From contig NZ_JAVRHZ010000006.1 in assembly GCF_031846325.1 (NCBI RefSeq), forward strand, positions 62,001 to 126,000: DNA of 64,000 nt. Direction: 5' to 3'. Within the stretch, counting starts at the first letter, position 1; each line of letters begins with the position of its first letter. Position numbers and translations under genes: made by a program. Below the pieces are notes generated by a model. It saw nothing but the letters and a program-made list of their open reading frames with translations. It did no database searches and was not told the origin of the DNA. Shown here piece by piece: positions 49,806-58,269 of this stretch. Source of the DNA: Patiriisocius_A hiemis. Lineage in GTDB: Bacteria; Bacteroidota; Bacteroidia; Flavobacteriales; Flavobacteriaceae.

Positions 49806-51347
49806 GTGAGCTACGAATTATTTATTAGATCCAGTTCACAAGAAGTTGATTTTGCCCTTTTAAAAGATGGAAAACTATTAGAATTACATAAAGAGGAAGA
49901 GGACAATAAATTTTCGGTAGGAGATATTTATATCGCCAAAATTCGAAAAACTGTTCAAGGTCTCAACGCTGCATTTGTAAATGTAGGGTATGAAAAAGAT
50001 GCATTTTTGCATTACCATGATTTAGGTCCAAAAGTACTTTCGCTTTTAAAATTCGTAAAACGTGTAAGCACAGGTAAACTTAAAGAGTACTCTTTAAAAG
50101 AATTCCCATTAGAAAAAGAGATTGATAAAAATGGAGGCATTAACAATGCATTAAAATCCAATCAATCTATTCTGGTACAAATTGTAAAAGAACCCATTTC
50201 TACTAAGGGACCACGTATAAGCTCTGAGCTATCAATAGCTGGAAGATATATTGTGTTAGTCCCATTTTCAGATAGAGTTTCTATTTCTCAAAAAATAGAG
50301 TCTAGAGAAGAAAAAGAAAGGTTAAAACGCTTAATTACAAGCATAAAACCTAAAGGATTTGGTGTTATTATACGTACTGTAGCAGAAGGCAAAAAAGTAG
50401 CAGAACTGGATAGAGATTTACAAAATCTCACTGATCGCTGGACAGCGATGTGTAAAAAGCTACGGGGGGCGCACCACCCAAGTAAGGTGCTAAGCGAGCT
50501 AGACAGAGGTGCATCTATTATTCGAGATGTATTTAACGATTCGTTCACCAATATTTGTATTGATGATGAAACCCTCTATCTACAAATAAAAGATTATGTG
50601 CAAGAAATTGCACCCAATAAAGAAGGTATTGTAAGACATTATGACTCTAAAGTTCCCATTTTTGAAAAATTTGGGATTGAGCGTCAAATTAAAACATCCT
50701 TTGGTAAAACCGTATCGGGGAGTAAAGGAGCTTATTTGGTTATAGAACACACAGAAGCTATGCACGTCATTGACGTAAATAGTGGAAATAGAAGTAACAA
50801 ATCTAATAACCAAGAAGAAACAGCACTCGAAGTAAATTTAATCGCTGCTAGTGAAGTAGCAAGACAATTACGTTTACGAGATATGGGAGGGATAATAGTA
50901 GTAGATTTCATAGATATGGGAACTGCTGCCAATAGAAAAAAGCTTTACGAGCATCTTAGAAACGAAATGAAAGATGACCGTGCTAAGCATAAAATTCTAC
51001 CTCCAACCAAGTTTGGTTTAATACAAATTACAAGACAACGCGTACGACCCGAAATGAATATAAAAACGCGAGAAGAAGCCCCCTCTGGAGGCGATGGTGA
51101 AATAGAAGCACCAATAAACGTGGTCAATAGAATAAACGAAGATGTTAAAAAACTCTTCAAAAAAGACTATAAAAAGTTAACGTTACATACGCATCCTTTT
51201 ATAGCAGCCTTTTTAACAAAAGGATTTCCATCTGTGCGAACCAAATGGTTCATGGAGCACAAAAAATGGGTAAAAATTCAACCGAGAGATGCTTACACGT
51301 ATCTTGAATATCACTTTGTCGATAAAAATGGCGAGGAGATATTATAA
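49806..51347 (+). CDS. rng: Ribonuclease G/E family
   Basis: Endoribonuclease of 513 residues for rRNA and mRNA processing. N-terminal S1-like region VGDIYIAKIRKTVQGLNAAFVNVGYEKDAFLH, then RNase-H and DNase-like parts with VIDVNSG and IVVDFIDM carrying the metal-binding aspartates. It lacks the long RNase E C-terminal scaffold, so it is called RNase G type. The start codon is GTG (MSYELFIRSS); an ATG seven bases upstream is in another frame. Confidence 0.94.
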   Translation: MSYELFIRSSSQEVDFALLKDGKLLELHKEEEDNKFSVGDIYIAKIRKTVQGLNAAFVNVGYEKDAFLHYHDLGPKVLSLLKFVKRVSTGKLKEYSLKEFPLEKEIDKNGGINNALKSNQSILVQIVKEPISTKGPRISSELSIAGRYIVLVPFSDRVSISQKIESREEKERLKRLITSIKPKGFGVIIRTVAEGKKVAELDRDLQNLTDRWTAMCKKLRGAHHPSKVLSELDRGASIIRDVFNDSFTNICIDDETLYLQIKDYVQEIAPNKEGIVRHYDSKVPIFEKFGIERQIKTSFGKTVSGSKGAYLVIEHTEAMHVIDVNSGNRSNKSNNQEETALEVNLIAASEVARQLRLRDMGGIIVVDFIDMGTAANRKKLYEHLRNEMKDDRAKHKILPPTKFGLIQITRQRVRPEMNIKTREEAPSGGDGEIEAPINVVNRINEDVKKLFKKDYKKLTLHTHPFIAAFLTKGFPSVRTKWFMEHKKWVKIQPRDAYTYLEYHFVDKNGEEIL

Positions 51348-51350
51348 TAC

Positions 51351-51381
51351 AAACCCTGTCAAGTAATTGGCAGGGTTTTTT
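51351..51381 (+). terminator. rng terminator with GNRA loop
   Basis: AAACCCTGTCAA-GTAA-TTGGCAGGGTTT: a 12-bp stem (one G-T pair) with a GTAA tetraloop and T-run. Its inner part resembles the CCAATTGG family. Confidence 0.88.
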
Positions 51382-51405
51382 GTTTTTACATACTTTTGAA
51401 ACTAT

Positions 51406-51879
51406 ATGCCGTCCCAAAAAACATATACAGTAGAAGAAGCAAAAAAACGCATAGAACGTTACTGTGCCTACCAAGAACGTTGCCATAAAGAAGTACAACA
51501 AAAATTACGGGATATGAAAATGATTCCTGAAGCCATTAATCTTATTACCGCACATTTAATTGAAGAAAACTACTTGAATGAAACCCGTTTTGCAAAAGCA
51601 TTTGCCAGAGGGAAATTCAACACAAAAAAATGGGGAAAGCAACGTATTGTTAGAGAATTAAAAGTTAGAGCTATTGGACAATACAATATAAAAATTGCTT
51701 TAAAAGAAATCCCAGAAGATGCCTATTTACAGACCTTTGAGGCGCTTGCTGAGAAAAGACTACAACAACTTACTTCCGAAATAAACATAAATAAAAAGAA
51801 GAAAAAACTAGCCGATTATCTTTTTTATCGGGGCTGGGAACCTGAGCTGGTTTGGGGGAAGGTTAGGCAGCTTTCTTAA
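51406..51879 (+). CDS. recX: Regulatory protein RecX
   Basis: Modulates RecA filament activity. The 157 residues consist of three-helix RecX repeats, with YTVEEAKKRIERYCAYQERCHKEVQQKLRD at the start, LIEENYLNETRFAKAFARGKFNTKKWGKQRI in the middle, and YRGWEPELVW at the end. Basic and soluble. Its own unit after the rng terminator, convergent with the cupin gene. Confidence 0.93.
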   Translation: MPSQKTYTVEEAKKRIERYCAYQERCHKEVQQKLRDMKMIPEAINLITAHLIEENYLNETRFAKAFARGKFNTKKWGKQRIVRELKVRAIGQYNIKIALKEIPEDAYLQTFEALAEKRLQQLTSEININKKKKKLADYLFYRGWEPELVWGKVRQLS

Positions 51880-51881
51880 AT

Positions 51882-52745
51882 CTAAATAACCTCAAGATTC
51901 GCTTGTGTCCGCTCAACCGCCTGCTCATTTTTCCAATCTATCCAAGCTTGTCCTTTTCTGCGACGCATAAAGTTATCGTAATGACGCATCCAAATAACAT
52001 TATATACTGCTTTGGCTAGATTTTTAGGATTGCGCGCAATAGCACGCAGACTCATAGAAAATCCGGGGGTAACATACTTCATATAATGCCAATAGCCCTC
52101 TGGCATATATAATACTTCACCATGATTTAGGTGTGTTTTATAGCCTTCTGCCTTTTTTAAGGCAGGCCATTTAGAATAGTCTGGGTTGGAGAAGTCTATA
52201 TCTTCTCTAGTTATTAAGGAATGAGGGATTTTATATAGATAATCATTCTGTTGTTGGTCAAAAAGGATAATTTCTTTTTTTCCGTGAAAATGAAAGTGAA
52301 AAATATTAGCCAAGTCTATATCATAATGCATAAACGTATGGCTGTCTTCTCCCCCAAAAAACAACATAGGTAACCCCTTCATAAGCCTAATTCCAAAATC
52401 CGGGTAGGTAAAATCTTTTTGCAATTCTGGAACTTCTTTCAAGATATTCCAGAGGAAAATACGGTATTTGGTAGGGGCTGTTTTGAGTAAATCTATATAT
52501 TCACTCATCAACATTTTTGCATGTGGCTCGTTAAAGCCATCTTCATGTGTTACGGGTCTATCATCATACAAAGGCACTTCTTTATCCCCCGCGACTTTTG
52601 CCATATAATCAAGGTTCCACTTAGAATACGCAGGCCAGTCTTCTATAAACTGTTCTATCACCACAGGTTTTTGTGGCTTAAAGTAATTACTAAGAAATTC
52701 TTTCTTAGTAATAGTTTGTACTCTATCTATTTCTTGTAATCTCAT
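51882..52745 (-). CDS. Cupin-like JmjC-type protein
   Basis: A 287-residue protein of the cupin-8/JmjC-like type, the family of 2-oxoglutarate- and iron-dependent hydroxylases. PVVIEQFIEDWPA opens the fold; HYDIDLANIFHFHFHGKKEI (near 141) gives the HxD of the iron site and HGEVLYMPEGYWHYMKYV (near 210-227) the distal histidine. Substrate unknown. It is convergent with recX and lies apart from the FN3 lipoprotein by a terminator. Confidence 0.85.
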   Translation of the reverse strand: MRLQEIDRVQTITKKEFLSNYFKPQKPVVIEQFIEDWPAYSKWNLDYMAKVAGDKEVPLYDDRPVTHEDGFNEPHAKMLMSEYIDLLKTAPTKYRIFLWNILKEVPELQKDFTYPDFGIRLMKGLPMLFFGGEDSHTFMHYDIDLANIFHFHFHGKKEIILFDQQQNDYLYKIPHSLITREDIDFSNPDYSKWPALKKAEGYKTHLNHGEVLYMPEGYWHYMKYVTPGFSMSLRAIARNPKNLAKAVYNVIWMRHYDNFMRRRKGQAWIDWKNEQAVERTQANLEVI

Positions 52746-52835
52746 GGATTTGATATGTTGGCAAATTTACAAAACTTAACACTAATCTTACGTTTAGGTA
52801 ATATTGCTTTTTAATAGTAATGTAAAGTAATTTCA

Positions 52836-52862
52836 AAGAAAAAGCTGGCTTACGCCAGCTTT
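52836..52862 (-). terminator. Terminator after the FN3 lipoprotein
   Basis: AAAGCTGGC / GCCAGCTTT is a 9-bp perfect stem with a 4-base loop; on the minus strand it is followed by TTTCTTTG-type T-rich sequence, 25 bases past the stop at 52887. Confidence 0.75.
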
Positions 52863-52886
52863 AAAATTCTTCATTTATAAAATAAA

Positions 52887-53516
52887 TTAATTAGTAGTAA
52901 CCACTATTGCATCTGCATAGTCACTAAATCCTTGTGAACCACAATTGGCTCTAACATAGACTTCATAAGTTGTTTGTGATGGTAGTCCCGAAATTGTGAT
53001 ATTGCTTTGAGAAGTTTCAATAACTGTACCTGTACCCAAAGAAAAGCCTGAAGGACCATATTCTACCTGCCATGCTGTTTCTCCATTTTCTTGCCAACCT
53101 ATAGAAAAGAAATCTGTCCCAACGTCTGCAACAAATACATCTGTTGGTGTCATACAGGAGTTTGTGCTTTCTATTGTTGAAAAGTCAACTCTTCTATCTG
53201 AACTAAACCCATCAGAGCCACAATTAGCTCTTAATAAAATTGTATAGTCAGTAAGTGGTTCTAAACCTTCAATAAAAAAGTCTCTTTCTGAAGTTCCACG
53301 AATGGTTCCATTACCCACATCAAACCCTCTTAATCCGTACTCAATTTGCCAAGCTGTTTCTCCATTAGGTTCCCAAGAGAATAAGACAGAACCACTATTA
53401 ATTTCTTCAAGAGTAATTTCTCCCGGTTCATTACAATTAGGGTTACCAGTATCGTCATCTTTATCACAAGCAAATAGTGCGAGTGCTATAAATGCACTCA
53501 AAAAAAGTTTTTTCAT
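52887..53516 (-). CDS. Lipoprotein with two fibronectin type III domains
   Basis: A 209-residue lipoprotein (hydrophobic 4-15, LALFAC, cysteine at 17, then DKDDD). Two FN3 domains follow (about 30-115 and 120-207), each with a WQIEYG or WQVEYG strand and YTILLRANCGS or YEVYVRANCGS. The two repeats are very similar, suggesting recent duplication. Probably cell-surface; ligand unknown. It follows bioB on the same strand after 77 bases. Confidence 0.82.
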   Translation of the reverse strand: MKKLFLSAFIALALFACDKDDDTGNPNCNEPGEITLEEINSGSVLFSWEPNGETAWQIEYGLRGFDVGNGTIRGTSERDFFIEGLEPLTDYTILLRANCGSDGFSSDRRVDFSTIESTNSCMTPTDVFVADVGTDFFSIGWQENGETAWQVEYGPSGFSLGTGTVIETSQSNITISGLPSQTTYEVYVRANCGSQGFSDYADAIVVTTN

Positions 53517-53593
53517 AAGATTAAATTGTAAGTTTCAATGTGTTTTAAAAACGTATTGAATTACATTTTATTGAAAGAAAGCTGAAAAATAGT

Positions 53594-54682
53594 TTATTTA
53601 GTAGCTTTTGCTTTAGCCTCTACATTACGCTCAATGGTATGTCCTGGGCGTGACCATTTTGGTTTTTCACCAAGTGGCTGGTATTGAGAATCATGCGCTT
53701 CTACTGTTTCGGGTTGTGCTTTTTTAACAAAAGGTTTCATAGGCTGCAACCCTAGTAACTTAAACATTTCCATGTCTTCGTTTACATCTGGATTAGGGGT
53801 AGTTAGCAATTTATCTCCTGCAAAGATTGAATTTGCACCTGCAAAAAAGCACATAGCTTGTCCTTCGCGAGACATTTGAGTTCTCCCTGCCGAAAGTCTA
53901 ACTTGTGTATTAGGCATTACAATTCGCGTAGTAGCAACCATACGAATCATATCCCAAATAGAAATAGGCTCTATCTCTTCCATAGGAGTTCCCTCTACAG
54001 CAACAAGTGCATTAATAGGCACACTTTCTGGTTGAGGGCTTAATGAAGCAAGCGCTACTAACATACCTGCCCTATCTTCTAGTGCTTCTCCCATGCCAAT
54101 AATCCCTCCACTACAAACCGTTACATTGGTTTTTCTAACATTACCAATAGTATCTAATCTATCTTGATAGGCTCTTGTAGAAATAACATCTTTATAATAA
54201 TCTTCGCTAGTATCTAAGTTGTGATTATAAGCGTACAATCCTGCTTCTGCTAGACGTTTTGCTTGGTTTTCGGTAATCATACCCAAGGTACAGCAAACCT
54301 CCATGTCAAGCTTATTAATAGTGCGCACCATTTCTAACACTTGATCAAACTCTTTTCCGTCTTTTACATTACGCCATGCAGCACCCATACATACTCTAGA
54401 ACTTCCTGAAGCTTTGGCACGAAGGGCCTGTGCTTTTACATGAGAAACAGTCATTAAATCATTACCTTCAATATCTGTATGATAGCGCGCTGCTTGAGGA
54501 CAATAACCACAGTCTTCTGGGCAACCTCCCGTTTTTATTGATAGTAATGTAGAAACCTGAACTTGGTTTGGGTTATGAAATTTACGATGAACCGTTGCTG
54601 CGTCATACAGTAACTCCATCATAGGTTTGTTGTAAATTTCTAGTATTTCTTCTTTGGTCCAGTTGTTTCTTAGTTCGCTCAT
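53594..54682 (-). CDS. bioB: Biotin synthase
   Basis: Radical-SAM enzyme that inserts sulphur into dethiobiotin, the last step of biotin synthesis. The 362 residues carry GGCPEDCGYCPQAARY (CxxxCxxC near 53-60 for the 4Fe-4S cluster) and GSSRVCMGAAWRN, CSGGIIGMGE and RLSAGRTQM for substrate and second cluster. Lies 29 bases after the KAS gene stop on the same strand. Confidence 0.96.
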   Translation of the reverse strand: MSELRNNWTKEEILEIYNKPMMELLYDAATVHRKFHNPNQVQVSTLLSIKTGGCPEDCGYCPQAARYHTDIEGNDLMTVSHVKAQALRAKASGSSRVCMGAAWRNVKDGKEFDQVLEMVRTINKLDMEVCCTLGMITENQAKRLAEAGLYAYNHNLDTSEDYYKDVISTRAYQDRLDTIGNVRKTNVTVCSGGIIGMGEALEDRAGMLVALASLSPQPESVPINALVAVEGTPMEEIEPISIWDMIRMVATTRIVMPNTQVRLSAGRTQMSREGQAMCFFAGANSIFAGDKLLTTPNPDVNEDMEMFKLLGLQPMKPFVKKAQPETVEAHDSQYQPLGEKPKWSRPGHTIERNVEAKAKATK

Positions 54683-54711
54683 ATCTGTTCAAAAATAAGT
54701 AAATATTTTAT

Positions 54712-55878
54712 TTAGTTTTCAGGAATTTCAAGAATTATACTAACAGCATTTCCACCAAATCCAACAGCGTTAACAAGAATGCTTTTAATAGGTTTTGAAA
54801 GTTCCTTTTCTGTATAATAAAAAAATGGGTTTTGAATAAACTTTTGTTTACGCAACATTAAAATAGCCATTTCTATGCTCAACATTCCAGAAGCTGCAAA
54901 GGTATGACCCACCAATGTTTTATTAGTTGTCAATCTCGGAGTTTTCCTGCCAAAAGTTATATCGATTGCATTTTTTTCAGCTTGATCTCCTTTTACTGTT
55001 CCTGGAGCATGCATCACAATAACATCTATTGTTTCAAGATTTGCTTGTTGCAAAGCCATCTTCATTGACTTTTGAAAACACTCAGCATTTTCTGAAATAT
55101 CACTATTATGTTTAATTTTTTCTGAAGCAAACCCATAACCTACTATAGTAGCTAATGATTTTTCAGAAACTCCTTTTTCTAATAAAGCAACCACTGCTGC
55201 TTCTCCTAACACCATTGTGTTATTTGCTTTATTAAAGTTTAATGATTCACAAGGAAATGCTGACTTGCTTTTAGAATATAATTTTAAAGCTTGCATTTGT
55301 GCAATGGTAAAGGGGGTTAAGGCTGCTTCGCTTCCTCCTACTAAAAATGCATCTGACATATCTGCCTGTAACCAAGCAATACCATTTAATAATGCATGCA
55401 TTGCGGTTGAACAAGTTACCGAGTGGTCTATTTGCACACCCTCCACTTCTAATTCTTGTCCTACCCATGAAGATATATTACCTAAGGTAGTAGTTGGAGA
55501 AGTGTAGGCTGATACTTTTTTAGTTTTTATAAAGTCATAATGATGTTTTTCAAAAAGAGAAGTAGCTCCTCGAGAAGACCCTATATTAATTCCAATATGT
55601 TTATTCTTGAGTATATATCCATCTGTTACCTTTTTTGAAGCTAACATTGCTAATAATACAGACCTATCTAAATTTTTATATTTAGATGACGAATTTTTTA
55701 GACTTATTATTTCTTTTTCAGTTTCTGAAATAATTGTGCTTACTGGTACTGTTTCTCCGTTAAATTCTTTTTCAGAAAAAAAAGAGGTCTCAGAGCAATA
55801 ACTTTCCCAGATGGTTTTTGAAGAGGAACCTAATGCCGAAATAGATTGAATAGCTACTATTGAAATTTTTTGCTTCAA
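54712..55878 (-). CDS. Beta-ketoacyl synthase (KAS I/II type) in the biotin locus
   Basis: A 388-residue thiolase-fold condensing enzyme. The catalytic triad appears intact: Cys in SVTCSTAMHAL near 155, His in MHAPGTVKGD near 290, and His in LVGHTFAASG near 327. It starts with TTG (no ATG for about 70 codons). Being cotranscribed with bioB, it may supply or extend the pimeloyl precursor, or have another role. The enzyme is FabF-like rather than the BioZ (KAS III) type. This link is inference. Confidence 0.85.
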   Translation of the reverse strand: MKQKISIVAIQSISALGSSSKTIWESYCSETSFFSEKEFNGETVPVSTIISETEKEIISLKNSSSKYKNLDRSVLLAMLASKKVTDGYILKNKHIGINIGSSRGATSLFEKHHYDFIKTKKVSAYTSPTTTLGNISSWVGQELEVEGVQIDHSVTCSTAMHALLNGIAWLQADMSDAFLVGGSEAALTPFTIAQMQALKLYSKSKSAFPCESLNFNKANNTMVLGEAAVVALLEKGVSEKSLATIVGYGFASEKIKHNSDISENAECFQKSMKMALQQANLETIDVIVMHAPGTVKGDQAEKNAIDITFGRKTPRLTTNKTLVGHTFAASGMLSIEMAILMLRKQKFIQNPFFYYTEKELSKPIKSILVNAVGFGGNAVSIILEIPEN

Positions 55879-55969
55879 ATCTTTTTGTAATTTAGAGCAA
55901 AAATAAGTGTTCTTTTTAAGCTCACTTCAATTTAAATTAATAAATCTCCCGATTTTTCGGGCAATGTAT

Positions 55970-56401
55970 ATGGAAGAAAATACAAGAAAAGAAAGTTGGT
56001 TTAAACGTAACTGGAAATGGGCCGTTCCAACTGGTGGTTGCTTACTAATTATTATACTAATCATAGCATTTGCAGGAACTATATTTTATGGAGTTACTTC
56101 TATGTTTTCTGAATCTGAACCTTATAAAACAGCCTTTGAATTGGCAAATAACAATGAAGAAGTAACCTCTGTACTAGGAAGTCCTATTGAAAATGACGGA
56201 ATGATTAAAGGTTCTATCAATCTAAGTAATGATGATGGAGAAGCCTTTTTTGATGTGCCAGCAAAAGGCCCTAATGGAAATGCAATTATTACCGTGGATG
56301 CAACAAAAACTAATGGCAATTGGACATATGAAGTACTAGAAATTAAGTTAGAAAGCACTCAAGAAATTATTGACTTAAAACCTGACAAGTTGTTAGACTA
56401 G
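55970..56401 (+). CDS. Coa1-like cytochrome oxidase assembly family protein
   Basis: A 143-residue protein with one membrane helix (about 18-42, WAVPTGGCLLIIILIIAFAG) and an extracytoplasmic domain containing YKTAFELANNNEEVTSVLGSPI and GEAFFDVPAKGPNG, the pattern of the Coa1 family. Location inner membrane facing periplasm. The start may be 55964 or 55970; an open frame extends to 55907. It lies between bioA and the KAS gene on the opposite strand and overlaps bioA by 9 bases. Confidence 0.75.
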   Translation: MEENTRKESWFKRNWKWAVPTGGCLLIIILIIAFAGTIFYGVTSMFSESEPYKTAFELANNNEEVTSVLGSPIENDGMIKGSINLSNDDGEAFFDVPAKGPNGNAIITVDATKTNGNWTYEVLEIKLESTQEIIDLKPDKLLD

Positions 56402-57658
56402 CAATAGACTCTCCTTGATAACATCATACACTTTTTGTAACTCTATATCTGAAATAACATAAGGGGGTAATACATAAATGGTATTCCCTAAAGGTCTTAA
56501 AAAGACCCCTTTTTCCATAAAGAAATCAAAGAGTTTGTTTCTAGTTACTCCATAACGCTCCATAGTTACTTCTAGGTCTATTGCCAAAATAACCCCTAAT
56601 ACTCTTGTAGCTTTTATTTTAGGATTGCCAGCAATGTTAGCTTTAAATGCTTTATGACTTTTATTAATACGCTCAATATTGTCTTGCATTTCTTGAGAAC
56701 AAAGCAAATCAATCCCTGCAATTGCAGCTGCACAAGCTAAAGGGTTAGCACTATAGGTATGAGCATGAAAAAAACCTTTTGCAATATCATTATCCAAAAA
56801 AGCATTGAATATACTTTGCGTACAACTCGTAATGCTCATTGCAACCATACCTGCGGTAAGTGCCTTACTTAAACACATAATATCTGGTTGTGATTCTAAA
56901 TATTGAGAGGCAAAATGTTTTCCTGTTTTTCCAAAGCCTGTCATTACCTCGTCTGCAATGCAAACTATATCGTTCTCTTTACAAAGTGTTATTATTTTAT
57001 CGAGTCCTTCAGCTTCATGGAATTTCATCCCAGCAGCTCCTTGCACTAAAGGTTCATATATAAAACCAGCACATTGATTGGTTGCTAGTATTTCTTGTAG
57101 TTTTTTAAGAACCTCATCTATGTTTTCTTTTCTAGGTGTGGGAATACGTTCTACTTTCAGAAAAAAATCTTCAAAGGGACCGTTATAAACCGAAAGCCCA
57201 GAAACACTCATTGCACCAAAAGTGTCTCCGTGAAACCCTTCTTCAAAAGCAATAAGTGTATTTCGTTTTTCTCCTTTGTTGTAATGATATTGTAGTGCCA
57301 TTTTAATTCCCGCCTCTACAGCAGTAGAGCCATTATCATTAAAAAACACTTTTTTTTGATTCTCAGGTAGAATATTAAGTAGCTTTTCTGAAAGTTCTAC
57401 AGCAGGTTCATGGGTAAACCCAGTAAACACTACTTGATCCAATGTAAGCATCTGCAACGCAACTCTTGAGGCAATAACTGGATTACAATGACCATACATT
57501 GCGGTATACCAAGAAGCAATACCATCTATATATTCTTTACCATTTTCGTCACGCAGTACAGCTCCTTTTGCTTGTATAATTGGAATAGGTGGCGCAGCAG
57601 TTTGATGCTGTGTTAAGGGGTGCCAAATGTGCTTTTGATCTCTTTCTGAAAGGGTCAT
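56393..57658 (-). CDS. bioA: Adenosylmethionine-8-amino-7-oxononanoate transaminase
   Basis: PLP enzyme converting KAPA to DAPA with SAM as amino donor. The 421 residues include HIWHPLTQH at the start, GSTAVEAGIKMALQ, EEGFHGDTFGAMSVSGL, ADEVMTGFGKTG and the PLP lysine in CLSKALTAGM near 275. It overlaps bioD by four bases (ATGA). End overlaps the opposing Coa1-like gene. Confidence 0.96.
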   Translation of the reverse strand: MTLSERDQKHIWHPLTQHQTAAPPIPIIQAKGAVLRDENGKEYIDGIASWYTAMYGHCNPVIASRVALQMLTLDQVVFTGFTHEPAVELSEKLLNILPENQKKVFFNDNGSTAVEAGIKMALQYHYNKGEKRNTLIAFEEGFHGDTFGAMSVSGLSVYNGPFEDFFLKVERIPTPRKENIDEVLKKLQEILATNQCAGFIYEPLVQGAAGMKFHEAEGLDKIITLCKENDIVCIADEVMTGFGKTGKHFASQYLESQPDIMCLSKALTAGMVAMSITSCTQSIFNAFLDNDIAKGFFHAHTYSANPLACAAAIAGIDLLCSQEMQDNIERINKSHKAFKANIAGNPKIKATRVLGVILAIDLEVTMERYGVTRNKLFDFFMEKGVFLRPLGNTIYVLPPYVISDIELQKVYDVIKESLLLV

Positions 57659-58269
57659 AACTTTTCTTTAAAGATTTCTCCGTACTCCGAAATTACGTGT
57701 TCGTTAATATAAGGTTCTTCATCAATGCGACCTAAAATAGGAACTCCAGTTTTTGAAGCAATAATGGCTTCAGTAGTTGGGTGTTCTGTACCATTAAAAA
57801 TAATACCTGAAATAGTTAAATTTCTTTGTTTAAGCGCCTGTATAGTAAGTAAAGTATGATTTATACTTCCTAAGTAATGTTTTGAAATAACGATTACTTT
57901 ATCATTTGGTTCTATGAGGTCTGCGATGGTTTCTTTTTCGTTTATTGGAACGAGAAGTCCTCCTGCTCCTTCAATCACAAGATTGTTTTTAGATTTAGGG
58001 CGTTTTATATTTTTTACTGAAATATCCACTCTATCAATTGCTGCTGCTGCATGAGGACTCATTGGGGTTTTTAAATTGAAAGCACTTTTATGAAATACTG
58101 TTTTAGGGTTAGTCACCCATTTTTCAACTTTATGGGAGTCTGTATTATCCAAGTCTCCAGCTTGTATGGGTTTCCAATAATCTGCTTGTAATGCTTGAGT
58201 AATAATAGCCGAAACTACTGTTTTACCAACTTCAGTAGAAATTCCAGTAATGAAATAGGTTTGAATCAT
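57655..58269 (-). CDS. bioD: Dethiobiotin synthetase
   Basis: ATP-dependent carboxylase that closes the ureido ring of dethiobiotin. The 204 residues have a P-loop FITGISTEVGKTVVSAI (5-21), KPIQAGD and the GAGGLLVPINE segment near 105-115. Overlaps both bioF and bioA by four bases, so the three form a coupled operon. Confidence 0.95.
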   Translation of the reverse strand: MIQTYFITGISTEVGKTVVSAIITQALQADYWKPIQAGDLDNTDSHKVEKWVTNPKTVFHKSAFNLKTPMSPHAAAAIDRVDISVKNIKRPKSKNNLVIEGAGGLLVPINEKETIADLIEPNDKVIVISKHYLGSINHTLLTIQALKQRNLTISGIIFNGTEHPTTEAIIASKTGVPILGRIDEEPYINEHVISEYGEIFKEKL

